Shown here: in pieces, positions 44,139-54,970 of the stretch
Layout of the letters: the number at the start of each line of letters is the position of its first letter
Position numbering within the stretch: the stretch's first letter is position 1
Source: Agromyces protaetiae
GTDB taxonomy: Bacteria > Actinomycetota > Actinomycetes > Actinomycetales > Microbacteriaceae
Direction: 5' to 3'
Assembly: GCF_030866785.1 (NCBI RefSeq)
Contig: NZ_CP133018.1
Span: 1,612,001 to 1,676,000 of the forward strand
Length of the DNA stretch: 64,000 bases
Program-made: the position numbers and the translations under genes
The notes under the pieces: generated by a model
The model's database searches: none
Seen by the model: the letters and a program-made list of their open reading frames with translations, nothing else
What the model was told of the DNA's origin: nothing

Positions 44139-44843
44139 ATGCCGCTTCGTTCGTCGCACCTCACTGCCGCGCTGTGCGCGACGCGAGCAGCCGTCGGCGA
44201 CGCACTCGCCGTGCTCGTGCCGGTCACCTGCGCGGGGTGCGGGGCAGCCGACCGAGTCGTGTGCCCGGCCTGCAGATGCGATCTCACACCGGCCGTCCGC
44301 CGACTCGAGCGGGCCGGCGAGGAGGTCTGGGCGAGCCACGAGTACGGGGCCACCGTCGCCCGGCTGATCGGCGCGTTCAAAGACGGCGGGCGCACTGACG
44401 CGGGCGCTGCGCTCGCCGAGTCCCTGCTCGCGGCGACGCGGGCTGCGCTCGGCGCGGCCGAGCCCGGGCCGCCGGTCGAGATCTGCGCCATTCCCGGCAC
44501 GTTCGCGGCGCGACGCGCCCGCGGCTACGATCCCGTGCCCAGGCTGCTCGCGGCCGCCGGTCTGCGGCCCGCACGCGCGCTCAGGATCGTCCGCCGACGA
44601 GACGATCAGGCGGCGCTGGGCGCCGAGGCGCGGCGAGCCAATGCGCACGGAACGCTCGCGGCGAAGGCCGGCGTGCTCGGGCGACGCTTCCTCGTCGTCG
44701 ACGACGTCCTCACCACGGGAGCGACCATCGCCGAGGCGGTTCGGGCGCTGCGAGCCGGGGGAGCGGAGGTCGTCGGTGCGGCGGTCATAGCGGAAACCCC
44801 ACGTCGTTCGCCACCCCCGGGTCACGTTGCCCGGCTCTCGTGA
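44139..44843 (+). CDS. comF: ComF-family phosphoribosyltransferase
   Basis: A 234-residue protein. A four-Cys zinc element near the N-terminus (TCAGCG-x6-VCPACRCDL) leads into a phosphoribosyltransferase fold with the PRPP loop FLVVDDVLTTGATIAEA. In competent bacteria ComFC helps take up single-stranded DNA; in Actinobacteria the gene sits between lpqB and hpf without known competence function. GATCAT at 44127-44132 could be a -10 for a leaderless start. Confidence 0.93.
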   Translation: MPLRSSHLTAALCATRAAVGDALAVLVPVTCAGCGAADRVVCPACRCDLTPAVRRLERAGEEVWASHEYGATVARLIGAFKDGGRTDAGAALAESLLAATRAALGAAEPGPPVEICAIPGTFAARRARGYDPVPRLLAAAGLRPARALRIVRRRDDQAALGAEARRANAHGTLAAKAGVLGRRFLVVDDVLTTGATIAEAVRALRAGGAEVVGAAVIAETPRRSPPPGHVARLS

Positions 44844-44936
44844 CTTCTCGGGGGCGGCGGCGTACGGTGTCAGGACAGGCGTGGTCCGAGCCACCCTTCT
44901 TCAGACGGGTGACACGCCTGGCGGATGGAGGTCGTC

Positions 44937-45644
44937 ATGGAACTGAACATCGTCGGACGCAGCCTGGGAATCACTGACCGATTCCGTGCCTACATCGAAG
45001 AGAAGGCGGAGAAGGTCACTCATCTCGCGGAGCGCGCGATCTCGTTGGATGTGCGCCTCACCAGGAACAGCGAGAAGAACGGCAACCCGGGTCCCGACCG
45101 CGTCGAGCTCACGCTCATCGGGCGCGGTCCCGTCGTACGTGCCGAGGCCGAAGGCTCCGACAAGTACGCCGCGTTCGATGTCGCGCTCGGTCGATTGCTG
45201 GAGCGCATACGACGGGCCAAGGACCGGCGCAAGGTTCACCGCGGCGGGCAGCGTCGTCCGACCTCCCTGCGCGAGGCGGCCGACGACGGGTTCGCCGGCG
45301 TGGGCGTGCAGGCCGCGGGTGCCGACGTGCTCGAGGCGGTGCGAACCGGCAGCATCCCGGTCGTGTCGGAGGATGCAGAGGCCGCGTCCGCAGACGAGGA
45401 GGCGTACAGCCCGGTCGTCATCCGCCGGAAGGTCTTCGCATCGACGCCGATGAGCGTGGACGATGCGCTGTATTACATGGAGCTCGTGGGCCATGACTTC
45501 TATCTGTTCGTCGACGCCGAGAGCGGACGCCCCAGCGTGGTATATCGGCGGAAGGGCTGGGATTACGGCCTGATCGGACTGGACGACGACGCTGACGCCG
45601 AGCAGACGGACGGCCTGCGGGATCGTCAGGCCGTCGCGGTCTAG
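44937..45644 (+). CDS. hpf: Ribosome hibernation promoting factor, long form
   Basis: A 235-residue protein that dimerises 70S ribosomes in stress or stationary phase. The N-terminal S30AE domain (MELNIVGRSLGITDRFRAYIEEKAEKV) and the C-terminal dimerisation domain (VVIRRKVFASTPMSVDDALYYMELVGHDFYLFVDAESGRPSVVYRRKGWDYGLI) are both present. GGATGGAGG at 7 nt sets the ATG at 44937. Conserved neighbours: comF upstream, secA downstream. Confidence 0.96.
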   Translation: MELNIVGRSLGITDRFRAYIEEKAEKVTHLAERAISLDVRLTRNSEKNGNPGPDRVELTLIGRGPVVRAEAEGSDKYAAFDVALGRLLERIRRAKDRRKVHRGGQRRPTSLREAADDGFAGVGVQAAGADVLEAVRTGSIPVVSEDAEAASADEEAYSPVVIRRKVFASTPMSVDDALYYMELVGHDFYLFVDAESGRPSVVYRRKGWDYGLIGLDDDADAEQTDGLRDRQAVAV

Positions 45645-45698
45645 CTCAATCGACGCCGTTCGGGGTACGTCGAGTCGCCCGATCGCCGTCCGTGACGA

Positions 45699-45732
45699 CC
45701 GACCGGCGCGTCTTCCGAGGCGCGCCGGTCGG
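45699..45732 (+). terminator. Strong hairpin between hpf and secA
   Basis: CCGACCGGCGCG (45699-45710) pairs perfectly with CGCGCCGGTCGG (45721-45732) around a 10-nt loop. No T-tract, but long GC stems like this act as terminators in Actinobacteria. Two -10-like hexamers follow (TAGCAT at 45767, TACGAT at 45776), from which secA could be transcribed. Confidence 0.6.
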
Positions 45733-45855
45733 CCTATCTGGAGGTTCCTGTCAGGCCGCGGACCAGTAGCATGGCTACGATGACCGTCTGCCGACGGCAT
45801 CCAGGCCTGCCCGGCCGCCCGAGCCGGCACGCCCGACGACGACAGGAGAGCATTC

Positions 45856-48642
<2,787 letters not shown>

Positions 48643-48690
48643 GTCGGTCGCTGGGTTGGTGCCGCTGAAGTCGGTACCGCTGGGCCGGTG

Positions 48691-48765
48691 CCCGCTGGGT
48701 CAGTGCCCGCTGGGTCGGTGCCCGCTGGGTCGGTGCCCGCTGGGTCGGTGCCCGCTGGGTCGGTG
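48691..48765. repeat. 15-bp minisatellite downstream of secA
   Basis: CCCGCTGGGTCGGTG is repeated five times exactly or with one change (48691, 48706, 48721, 48736, 48751); degenerate copies extend the array to roughly 48646-48785. It is between convergent genes and codes for nothing I can support. Confidence 0.93.
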
Positions 48766-48857
48766 TCGCTCGGCCGGTGCCGCTGAATCAGGCCGCAGAG
48801 TTGTCCGCGGGTCGACTCGTCGCCGAACCGGTGCGACGGCCGTCTGACCGAGTACAG

Positions 48858-49307
48858 CTAGAGGACGGCGATGACGCTGGCGCGCCAGCGCGTGTCGAAG
48901 CCCTCGAGTCGGATCGCGACGGATCGGACCCGGTGCCGCTGCTGCACGATCAGGACCGCCTCGACGACGCCGTCGGCCGGTTCACAGGAGTGGATGCGGC
49001 CGACCGAGAAGACGGGGCGTTGCGCGCTCACGCCGCGGGCGCGGCGTGAGCGTGCGGCCAGGATGACGCGCTTCTGCAGACGGCGGTAGACGTCGTCGGT
49101 GACCCATCGCGCCAGTTGTTCGAGGTCACGCGCACCCGCGAGCGCTTCGATCGCGCAGTGGGTGAGGTTCCGCAACAGGGGCTCGGGGTCGGGCAGCTCG
49201 CTCGTCTTCAAGCGCTGCGGTGCGAAGAAGTCGTCGTCTTCGTCGTCGCGGAATCGGGCGGAACGCGTGGTGGGATGCGTCGAAGTCGCGGCCGCTGAGC
49301 CGGTCAT
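48858..49307 (-). CDS. Rv3235-family protein
   Basis: A 149-residue protein, polar and acidic at the start (RFRDDEDDDFF), with a C-terminal domain containing CAIEALAGARDLEQLARWVTDDVYRRLQKRV and a final beta part (VGRIHSCEP ... RSVAIRLEGFDTRWRASVIAVL). This is the small actinobacterial family typified by Rv3235, also found near secA in Mycobacterium. ATG at 49307 has CAGGAG 7 nt upstream. Function unknown. Confidence 0.88.
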   Translation of the reverse strand: MTGSAAATSTHPTTRSARFRDDEDDDFFAPQRLKTSELPDPEPLLRNLTHCAIEALAGARDLEQLARWVTDDVYRRLQKRVILAARSRRARGVSAQRPVFSVGRIHSCEPADGVVEAVLIVQQRHRVRSVAIRLEGFDTRWRASVIAVL

Positions 49308-49365
49308 GGGCGTGCTCCTGTCGCCGTCGAGGGGATGGGAACGGGCCGCAAAGCCCGCAAGACCA

Positions 49366-49380
49366 CCCCCGGAACGGGGG
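49366..49380. other. Tight GC hairpin in the divergent intergenic region
   Basis: CCCCCG (49366-49371) pairs with CGGGGG (49375-49380) around a GAA triloop, about 60 bp upstream of the Rv3235-type start. It could sit in that gene's leader. The rest of 49308-49501 shows no other structure I can interpret. Confidence 0.4.
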
Positions 49381-49488
49381 GAACGCCCGGGTGTCTCGAG
49401 AGGGTACGCTACGGGCGTCCGCCGCGGAGTGTCAAGGGAATTCGGTGAGCCTGTGGACAATACACAGGATGTCAGTGTGCGGTGACGC

Positions 49489-49494
49489 TAGCGT
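49489..49494 (+). promoter_or_regulatory. -10 element of gene at 49502 (leaderless type)
   Basis: TAGCGT lies 7 nt before the ATG and no Shine-Dalgarno is present. Confidence 0.55.
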
Positions 49495-49501
49495 CGCAGC
49501 T

Positions 49502-50095
49502 ATGCGGTGGGATCTGCTCTTCGACGATCTCGCCTCGCAGCTCGACCTCGAGCAGCGAGCCGAGGAGCGCGCGCTCGCGCTCGAAGAGGAGCGCCTCCGA
49601 CTCAGCCGGCTCGGCCTTCGCGAACGACTCCAGGCCCTCAGTGGAACACTCGGCGAGGGTGGCGGTATCCGGGTGCATCTGCGGGGCGGTGCGGTGCTGA
49701 GCGTACGGCCGGCGGCGTTCGGTCGCGACTGGCTGAGCGCCGACCTCGTGGAACGTACGCCGGCGCGGAGCTGCATTCTGCCGTTGGCCGCCGTGGCGGC
49801 GATCGTCCCCGAACGTGCGCAGCTCGCCGCGCGCGGTGACGCGGATGCGGGACCGGCGGCGCCCGGACTCGTGGACCGTATCTCGCTGTCGTTCGTGCTG
49901 CGGGACCTGTGCCGTCGTCGCACGCCGATCGCGCTGACCACCGAGGACGGCGACCTGCACGGCACGCTCGACGGCGTCGCGCGCGACCACGTCGATCTCG
50001 CGTTGCACGAGCCCGGTCTGCCACGACGTGAGCACGATCTGCAGGGCTACCGGATCGTGCCGCTCGATCGCGTGAGATTGATCACCTTCCGATGA
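49502..50095 (+). CDS. Conserved hypothetical protein
   Basis: A 197-residue soluble protein. The first ~50 residues form a charged amphipathic helix (LFDDLASQLDLEQRAEERALALEEERLRLSRLGLRERL), followed by a small beta barrel-like part (GGIRVHLRGGAVLSVRPAAFGRDWLSADLVE) and a second half with similar strand spacing (TPIALTTEDGDLHGTLDGVARDHVDLALHE). It may be a nucleic-acid-binding Sm/SH3-like pair, but this is only a shape argument. I know similar genes beside HTH genes in related genomes; no function assigned. Confidence 0.82.
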   Translation: MRWDLLFDDLASQLDLEQRAEERALALEEERLRLSRLGLRERLQALSGTLGEGGGIRVHLRGGAVLSVRPAAFGRDWLSADLVERTPARSCILPLAAVAAIVPERAQLAARGDADAGPAAPGLVDRISLSFVLRDLCRRRTPIALTTEDGDLHGTLDGVARDHVDLALHEPGLPRREHDLQGYRIVPLDRVRLITFR

Positions 50096-50121
50096 CGTCC
50101 CGCCCGCCGGGTCGACACGGT

Positions 50122-50430
50122 TCAGTCGATGCGGCGCCCGTCCACGGGATGGAGCCGCGCCGGTGTCCCGGCCTGGGAGAGGTCGACGACCGCCGCGTAC
50201 TCGCCCTGCTGCCACTGCGCGTGCCGGCGCGTGTCTTCGTACCGATCTTGGATCCAGAGGTGCAGCTGGGTCAGCTCGACCCGCCACGGACCGGTGTCGC
50301 CGACTCGGATGGCGGGCAGCTCGCCGGAGCGGATCAGTTCGTCGATGGTGGGGATATCGACCGAGAGTAGTTCGGCGGCATCGGCGACGGTGAGGAAACG
50401 CCCGATCTCGCCCGAACCGTGATTGGTCAT
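50122..50430 (-). CDS. Small helix-turn-helix protein (excisionase/BldC-like)
   Basis: A 102-residue protein with a MerR-type winged HTH at about 10-55 (GRFLTVADAAELLSVDIPTIDELIRSGELPAIRVGDTGPWRVE). The Trp/Arg after the wing matches excisionase-like DNA-binding proteins such as BldC. There is no effector domain. It converges on the gene at 49502 with a 26-bp gap. Target sites unknown. Confidence 0.9.
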   Translation of the reverse strand: MTNHGSGEIGRFLTVADAAELLSVDIPTIDELIRSGELPAIRVGDTGPWRVELTQLHLWIQDRYEDTRRHAQWQQGEYAAVVDLSQAGTPARLHPVDGRRID

Positions 50431-50549
50431 GCGTCGATTATCGTCCCTGCCCTCTCGCTGACGTCCCGGTGTGGATAACTTGCGACGCGCGAGTTCGTCA
50501 GCCGTCACGATGGGGTCACCGATCGCTTGTCAGAACGGAGACCGCTGCC

Positions 50550-51179
50550 ATGGCACGACCATCGAGAGGTGAGCGCGGCCGCCGCAGACTCGATCCGAGG
50601 CTCGCGATCGGGCTCGTCCTCGTGCTCGGGTCGACCGCGGGGGTCTGGGCGCTGGTGGACGGGCTCGACTCGGCCGCCGAGGTCTATGCGGTCCGGGCGA
50701 CCGTCACCCCGGGGCACCGCCTCGACCCGTCCGACCTCGTACGGAGATCGGTGCAGCTGGGTGGTGCCCTCGATCGGTATGTGAGGCCGGGAACGGTGCC
50801 GGGCGACGGGGTCGTCGTGACCCGGACGATCGAGGCGGGCGAGCTCGTGCCCTGGTCGGCTGTGACCTCCGACGACACCGCGGAGGTCACGACCGTGGTT
50901 GTCACGACGCGCGGCGCGCTGCCGCGCGGACTCGGGCCCGGCTCGCTCGTCGACGTCTGGAGCGCCCCATCGACCGAGGAGGCGGAGCAGGGCGCGCCCG
51001 GCGTCCTGGTCGCCGGTGCCGAGATCGTCGCCGTCGTCGCGGCCGAGGGGTTGCTGGCCCGCGAGCAGTCCGCCGTCGAGCTCCGCGTCGGGCACGACGA
51101 GGTGGGGCTCGTGCTCACAGCGCTCGCTGCGGGCGACGCACTCGACCTGGTCGCCGCGCGGCTCGACGAGGAGGGCTGA
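50550..51179 (+). CDS. SAF-domain membrane protein (CpaB/RcpC-like)
   Basis: A 209-residue protein with a basic N-terminus, one membrane helix (LAIGLVLVLGSTAGVWALV, about 19-37) and an extracytoplasmic SAF domain (YAVRATVTPGHRLDPSDLVRRSVQ ... GDGVVVTRTIEAGELVPWSAV). SAF proteins of this type belong to Flp/Tad pilus assembly. The stop overlaps the start of the CpaE-like gene by 1 bp. No other pilus genes are in the window. Confidence 0.87.
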   Translation: MARPSRGERGRRRLDPRLAIGLVLVLGSTAGVWALVDGLDSAAEVYAVRATVTPGHRLDPSDLVRRSVQLGGALDRYVRPGTVPGDGVVVTRTIEAGELVPWSAVTSDDTAEVTTVVVTTRGALPRGLGPGSLVDVWSAPSTEEAEQGAPGVLVAGAEIVAVVAAEGLLAREQSAVELRVGHDEVGLVLTALAAGDALDLVAARLDEEG

Positions 51180-52471
51180 TGGCTCGGCTGATCTTCGCGC
51201 TGGATGCGAACACGGAGGATCGCCTGCTCGCCGATCTGGTCGAGGCCGGCCACCACGTGCTCGCCCGCGTCGTCGGCTGGCGCGATGTGCTCGAGCGGCT
51301 CGACGAGGGAGCACCAGACGTGGTCGTCGTCGGGGCGGGGCGGGGCACGCTCAGTGCCGAGCTGCTCGAGGGTTGCGATCGGCGCGGCATCAGGATCGTC
51401 GCCCTCGCCGCAGACGATCGAGAGCGAGCGCTCGCCGCTCAGGTCGGGTTGCACGAGGTGCTCGACGCGGAGGCCGACTGGCGCGACGTCGAGCGGCTCG
51501 TGCGGGGCGGGCTGCCCGCGCCCCCTGCCCGCGGCGCCGGAGCCAGCGCCGACGTCGGTCCATTCGCGGCGAGCTCGGGTGCCGGCGGGCCCGGGCGTTC
51601 ACGGGCCGCGCGCGTGGTGGCCGTCTGGGGGCCGGCCGGCGCACCCGGCCGGACGACACTCGCCGTGAACCTCGCGGCCGAGCTCGCCGCCGCGGGCCAT
51701 CAGGTCGCCCTGGTCGATGCCGACCCCTATGGCGGCGCGGTCGCGACCGCGCTCGGGTTGCTCGACGAGGCGCCCGGCTTCGCCGCCGCGTGCCGATTGG
51801 CCGGCGCGGGCGCGTTGGACCGCGCGGAGCTCGAACGCGTCGCGCGCCGGTACTCGTCCCCGCGTGGATCGTTCGACGTGTTCACCGGTCTCGTCGGGCC
51901 TGGCCGATGGCCGGAGCTCGCCGCCGATCGGGTGACGAGCGCGCTCACCGAGATGCGGGCGCGGTTCGATGTGGTCGTGGCCGACACGGGGTTCAGCCTC
52001 GAGCGCGATGAGGCGCTCACCAGCGATCAGTTCGCCCCGCGTCGCAATGCCGCGACGTTCAGTGCGCTCGGCGTCGCCGACCGTGTGGTCGCCGTCGGGC
52101 TCGCGGACCCGATCGGGCTCTCACGTCTGGTGCGCGGTCATGCCGAACTCGCCGAGCACCTCGAGACGGAGCGCGTCGAGGTCGTCGTGAACCGGGTCCG
52201 CAGCGCCACCCTCGGCATCGATGCGCACGTCCAGATCCGACATACGCTTCGCCGCTTCGCCGGCATCGCCGAGGTCACCCTGCTTCCGCACGACGGCCGG
52301 GCCGCCGACGCGGCGATCCTCGCCGCGAAGACCTTGCGCGATGTGGCACCGCGCTCCACCCTCCGGACGTCGATCCGGGAGTTCGCAGCGACACGACTCG
52401 CGGCGCCCGAGTCCGCGTCGCGACGCGCGGTGCCGCGCCGTGCGCGGTCGCCGCGACGTCCGACTCGGTGA
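51179..52471 (+). CDS. CpaE-like ParA/MinD-family protein with Arg in the P-loop
   Basis: A 430-residue protein. Residues 1-110 look like a degenerate receiver domain (LIFALDANTEDRLLADLVEAG, no phosphoacceptor Asp in the usual place). Residues from about 145 form a MinD/ParA-type ATPase: the P-loop is GPAGAPGRTT (151-160), where the usual invariant Lys is Arg158; the next motif VALVDADPYGG is intact, and DVVVADTGFSL corresponds to switch II. Basic C-terminus. CpaE proteins localise Tad pilus machinery. The Lys-to-Arg change makes ATP hydrolysis doubtful, though I believe related actinobacterial proteins share it. Confidence 0.85.
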   Translation: MARLIFALDANTEDRLLADLVEAGHHVLARVVGWRDVLERLDEGAPDVVVVGAGRGTLSAELLEGCDRRGIRIVALAADDRERALAAQVGLHEVLDAEADWRDVERLVRGGLPAPPARGAGASADVGPFAASSGAGGPGRSRAARVVAVWGPAGAPGRTTLAVNLAAELAAAGHQVALVDADPYGGAVATALGLLDEAPGFAAACRLAGAGALDRAELERVARRYSSPRGSFDVFTGLVGPGRWPELAADRVTSALTEMRARFDVVVADTGFSLERDEALTSDQFAPRRNAATFSALGVADRVVAVGLADPIGLSRLVRGHAELAEHLETERVEVVVNRVRSATLGIDAHVQIRHTLRRFAGIAEVTLLPHDGRAADAAILAAKTLRDVAPRSTLRTSIREFAATRLAAPESASRRAVPRRARSPRRPTR

Positions 52472-52482
52472 TCCGGCGGCAC

Positions 52483-52488
52483 TACGCT
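52483..52488 (+). promoter_or_regulatory. -10 element of pdtaS (leaderless type)
   Basis: TACGCT lies 6 nt before the GTG at 52495, the same hexamer and spacing as at 17497/17509. No Shine-Dalgarno precedes the GTG. Confidence 0.6.
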
Positions 52489-52494
52489 GGATCC

Positions 52495-53985
52495 GTGTCG
52501 ACCCTCAGTGAACTCGTCCTCGCCCAGGGCCGCAGCAGTCAGGCCGACGTCGACTGGCTGCACATGCTCGTCGGCGACCTGCAGCTGCTCGCCGACCTCG
52601 CGTTCGCCGATGTCGTGCTGTGGGTCCCGTCGGCAGACGACGACTTCGTCGCCGTCGCACACGCACGACCGTCGAGTGCGGCCACGCTGTTCTACCGCGA
52701 CTTCGTCGGTCAGGCGATCAAGCCGCAGTGGCGCGACCTCGTCGTCGAAGCGTACGACACCGCCCGCATCGTGGACTCGTCCTCGCCCGACTGGTACGAG
52801 GAGATGCCGACCCGCATGCGCGCGGTGCCGGTCATGCGGCGCCTGACGACCACCGGCACCCAGCTCGCCCCGGAGCCGGTCGCGGTGATCACGCGGCACA
52901 CGAATCTCGGAGCCACGCGCACGCCGAGCCGCCAGGAGCTCACCTTCAACGACTGCGCCACCGAGCTGTTCCAGATGATCGCGTCCGGTGACTTCCCCGA
53001 CCTGGGTGCGCCGACCGGCCCACGTCGGGGCGCTCCGCGGGCGTCCGACGGCCTGATCCGCCTCGATGTCGACGGGGTCACGACGTTCGCGAGTCCGAAC
53101 GCGCTGTCGGCGTTCAACCGCATGGGGTTCGACGACGAGCTCGAGGGGCAGACCCTCGCCGGGGTCACGACGCGGATTCTCAGCGGCAAGCTCGTCGTGG
53201 ACGAGTCGTTGCCGCTCGTGGTGACCGGGCGCGCACCCTGGCGGACGGATGTGGAGTCGCGCGGGGTCACCGTATCGCTCCGGGCGATCCCGATCCGGCA
53301 TCGAGGCGAGCGCATCGGCGCGATCGTGCTCACGCGTGACGTCACGGAGCTGCGGCACCAGGAGCAGGAGCTGATCACCAAGGACGCCACGATCCGCGAG
53401 ATCCACCATCGGGTGAAGAACAACCTGCAGACGGTCGCCTCACTGCTGCGGATCCAGGCGCGCCGCACGCATTCCGACGAGGCGCGCGAGGCGCTCACAC
53501 AGGCGATGCGACGCGTGGGCGCGATCGCGGTCGTGCACGACACGCTCTCCGAAGGTCTCACGCAGAACGTGGACTTCGACGAGGTCTTCGATCGTGCGCT
53601 GCTCCTCGTCGCCGAGGTGGCGGCCGCGCACAACACGACCGCCCACCCGAAGAAGTCGGGGACGTTCGGCGTGCTGCCCAGCGAGTACGCGACGCCGCTG
53701 GCGCTCGCGCTCACCGAGCTCGTGACGAACGCGGTCGAGCACGGGCTGGCCGGCCAAGAGGGTCACGTGATGGTGAACGCATCACGCTCGGAGACCATGC
53801 TCACGGTCCAGGTCCGTGACACCGGCTCCGGGTTGCCAGAGGGCAAGGTGGGCGAAGGACTCGGCACGCAGATCGTGCGCACCCTCATTCAGGGCGAGCT
53901 GGGCGGGACGATCGACTGGCACACGCTCGTCGGGAGCGGTACCGAGGTGACGATCGAGATCCCGCTGAGGTGGATCGCCGGTTGA
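52495..53985 (+). CDS. pdtaS: Soluble sensor histidine kinase PdtaS
   Basis: A 496-residue cytosolic kinase. The N-terminal GAF domain (STLSELVLAQG ... DWLHMLVGDLQLLADLAFADVVLWVP), the PAS domain (DGLIRLDVDGVTTFASPNALSAFNRMG) and the HisKA_2 motif (IREIHHRVKNNLQTVASLLRIQARR, first His is the phosphoacceptor) match Rv3220c. HATPase_c has LTELVTNAVEHGL and VRDTGSGLP. PdtaS phosphorylates the ANTAR-domain RNA-binding regulator PdtaR, not present in this window. As in Mycobacterium, whiB1 is next to it, here convergent. Confidence 0.95.
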   Translation: MSTLSELVLAQGRSSQADVDWLHMLVGDLQLLADLAFADVVLWVPSADDDFVAVAHARPSSAATLFYRDFVGQAIKPQWRDLVVEAYDTARIVDSSSPDWYEEMPTRMRAVPVMRRLTTTGTQLAPEPVAVITRHTNLGATRTPSRQELTFNDCATELFQMIASGDFPDLGAPTGPRRGAPRASDGLIRLDVDGVTTFASPNALSAFNRMGFDDELEGQTLAGVTTRILSGKLVVDESLPLVVTGRAPWRTDVESRGVTVSLRAIPIRHRGERIGAIVLTRDVTELRHQEQELITKDATIREIHHRVKNNLQTVASLLRIQARRTHSDEAREALTQAMRRVGAIAVVHDTLSEGLTQNVDFDEVFDRALLLVAEVAAAHNTTAHPKKSGTFGVLPSEYATPLALALTELVTNAVEHGLAGQEGHVMVNASRSETMLTVQVRDTGSGLPEGKVGEGLGTQIVRTLIQGELGGTIDWHTLVGSGTEVTIEIPLRWIAG

Positions 53986-54014
53986 CCGGTGACATCCCGA
54001 GGCGGACTCGGGGG

Positions 54015-54036
54015 AGTGCCGGGGTGCCCCGGCACT
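54015..54036. terminator. Bidirectional hairpin between pdtaS and whiB1
   Basis: AGTGCCGGGG (54015-54024) and CCCCGGCACT (54027-54036) form a perfect hairpin with a 2-nt centre (in practice a 4-nt loop), placed between convergent stops. No T-tract. Confidence 0.65.
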
Positions 54037-54045
54037 CAGGCCGTG

Positions 54046-54294
54046 TCAGGACGCGCGACGGGCGCGAGCGGCGCGGCGCTTGAGTGCGCGTCGCTCGTCT
54101 TCGCTGAGCCCACCCCAGACGCCCGAGTCCTGGCCGGTCTCGAGGGCGTACTGCAGGCAGATCTCGGTGACGGTGCAACGAGCGCAGACGGCCTTCGCCT
54201 TCTCGATCTGGTCGACCGCCGGACCCGTGTTCCCGACCGGGAAGAAGAGTTCGGGGTCGGCCGTGAGGCAGGCGGCCTTGTCGCGCCAATCCAT
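54046..54294 (-). CDS. whiB1: WhiB-family iron-sulfur transcription factor (WhiB1)
   Basis: An 82-residue protein with the four cluster ligands C9, C37, C40 and C46, the GVWGG turn (residues about 58-62) and a basic C-terminal DNA-binding tail (RRALKRRAARARRAS). Size and Cys spacing equal mycobacterial WhiB1, whose [4Fe-4S] cluster reacts with NO and which binds the primary sigma factor. Context next to pdtaS supports WhiB1 rather than other WhiB types. Confidence 0.95.
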   Translation of the reverse strand: MDWRDKAACLTADPELFFPVGNTGPAVDQIEKAKAVCARCTVTEICLQYALETGQDSGVWGGLSEDERRALKRRAARARRAS

Positions 54295-54413
54295 GCAGAT
54301 GCTCCTTGCTTACTTCGGTTCGCAACCCCGGGCACGCATGCACGTGCCGCCCGGATTCCGGGGGTGCTGCGGGGGAAAGCCGAACCTCGGGAAGTAGGAT
54401 CAGAGACTGATCG

Positions 54414-54431
54414 GCTCACGTCCCTGTGAGC
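54414..54431. promoter_or_regulatory. Interrupted palindrome in the whiB1 upstream region
   Basis: GCTCAC (54414-54419) and GTGAGC (54426-54431) are perfect inverted arms 6 bp apart, about 120 bp upstream of whiB1 and 70 bp upstream of the divergent gene. It may bind a regulator of either gene. Confidence 0.35.
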
Positions 54432-54452
54432 ATCGATTCGGCCTCATAAATG

Positions 54453-54482
54453 TTGGCATAGCGCGGAAGGCGAATCAATAGT
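54453..54482 (+). promoter_or_regulatory. Possible promoter of gene at 54501
   Basis: TTGGCA (54453-54458), 18-bp spacer, AATAGT (54477-54482), in the only clearly AT-richer stretch of this region. Transcription would start about 10 nt before the GTG. Confidence 0.35.
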
Positions 54483-54500
54483 CGTGCATGGGATATCGCT

Positions 54501-54941
54501 GTGAATGCGGCTGCGGACGACGCATCCGAGCGGACGACGGCGCGCGCCCGCGGGGCGCTCGCGGTCGTGCGCATACTCTTGTTCCTCGAGGCGGCGGCCG
54601 TCGTCGCGGTGGTCGGCTGGCTGGTGATCGACCTCTTCGCGTTGCGACCGTCGTCGTACGCGACGGCGATCGCGCTCATCGTGGTCGCGGCGCTCGGGGC
54701 CGTCTGGACCGTCGCGAACGCGGTGGGTGCGGTCCGCCTCGCCGGGTGGTCGAGGGCGTCGGCCATCGTCTGGCAGTTCCTGCAGCTGTCCGTGGCGATC
54801 GGGGCGTTCCAGGGGCTGTTCGCTCGCGCTGACATCGGCTGGCTGCTGCTCATTCCGGCCGTGGTGGTCGTGGGGCTGCTGCTCTGGCCGCCGGTGCGCC
54901 TCGCCTACTCGAACGAGGAGCGCGGCACGGCGGCGTCCTGA
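54501..54941 (+). CDS. Hypothetical membrane protein, four segments
   Basis: A 146-residue protein with about four membrane helices (VVRILLFLEAAAVVAVVGWLV; ALIVVAALGAVWTVANAV; AIVWQFLQLSVAIGAFQGLF; WLLLIPAVVVVGLLLWPP). N-terminal 18 residues are polar. GTG start. It ends before a minisatellite and converges on bcp. I do not recognise a characterised family. Confidence 0.8.
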   Translation: MNAAADDASERTTARARGALAVVRILLFLEAAAVVAVVGWLVIDLFALRPSSYATAIALIVVAALGAVWTVANAVGAVRLAGWSRASAIVWQFLQLSVAIGAFQGLFARADIGWLLLIPAVVVVGLLLWPPVRLAYSNEERGTAAS

Positions 54942-54970
54942 CGGACGCACGCCGCCCCGCGCGGCCCGGC

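Noticed and set aside
48646..48785. Possible CRISPR array
   Set aside because: The units are 15 bp and directly adjacent, with no spacers and no cas genes; it is a minisatellite.
54414..54431. CRP/GlxR site upstream of whiB1
   Set aside because: The arms are GCTCAC-N6-GTGAGC, the inverse orientation of TGTGA-N6-TCACA; kept only as an unassigned palindrome.
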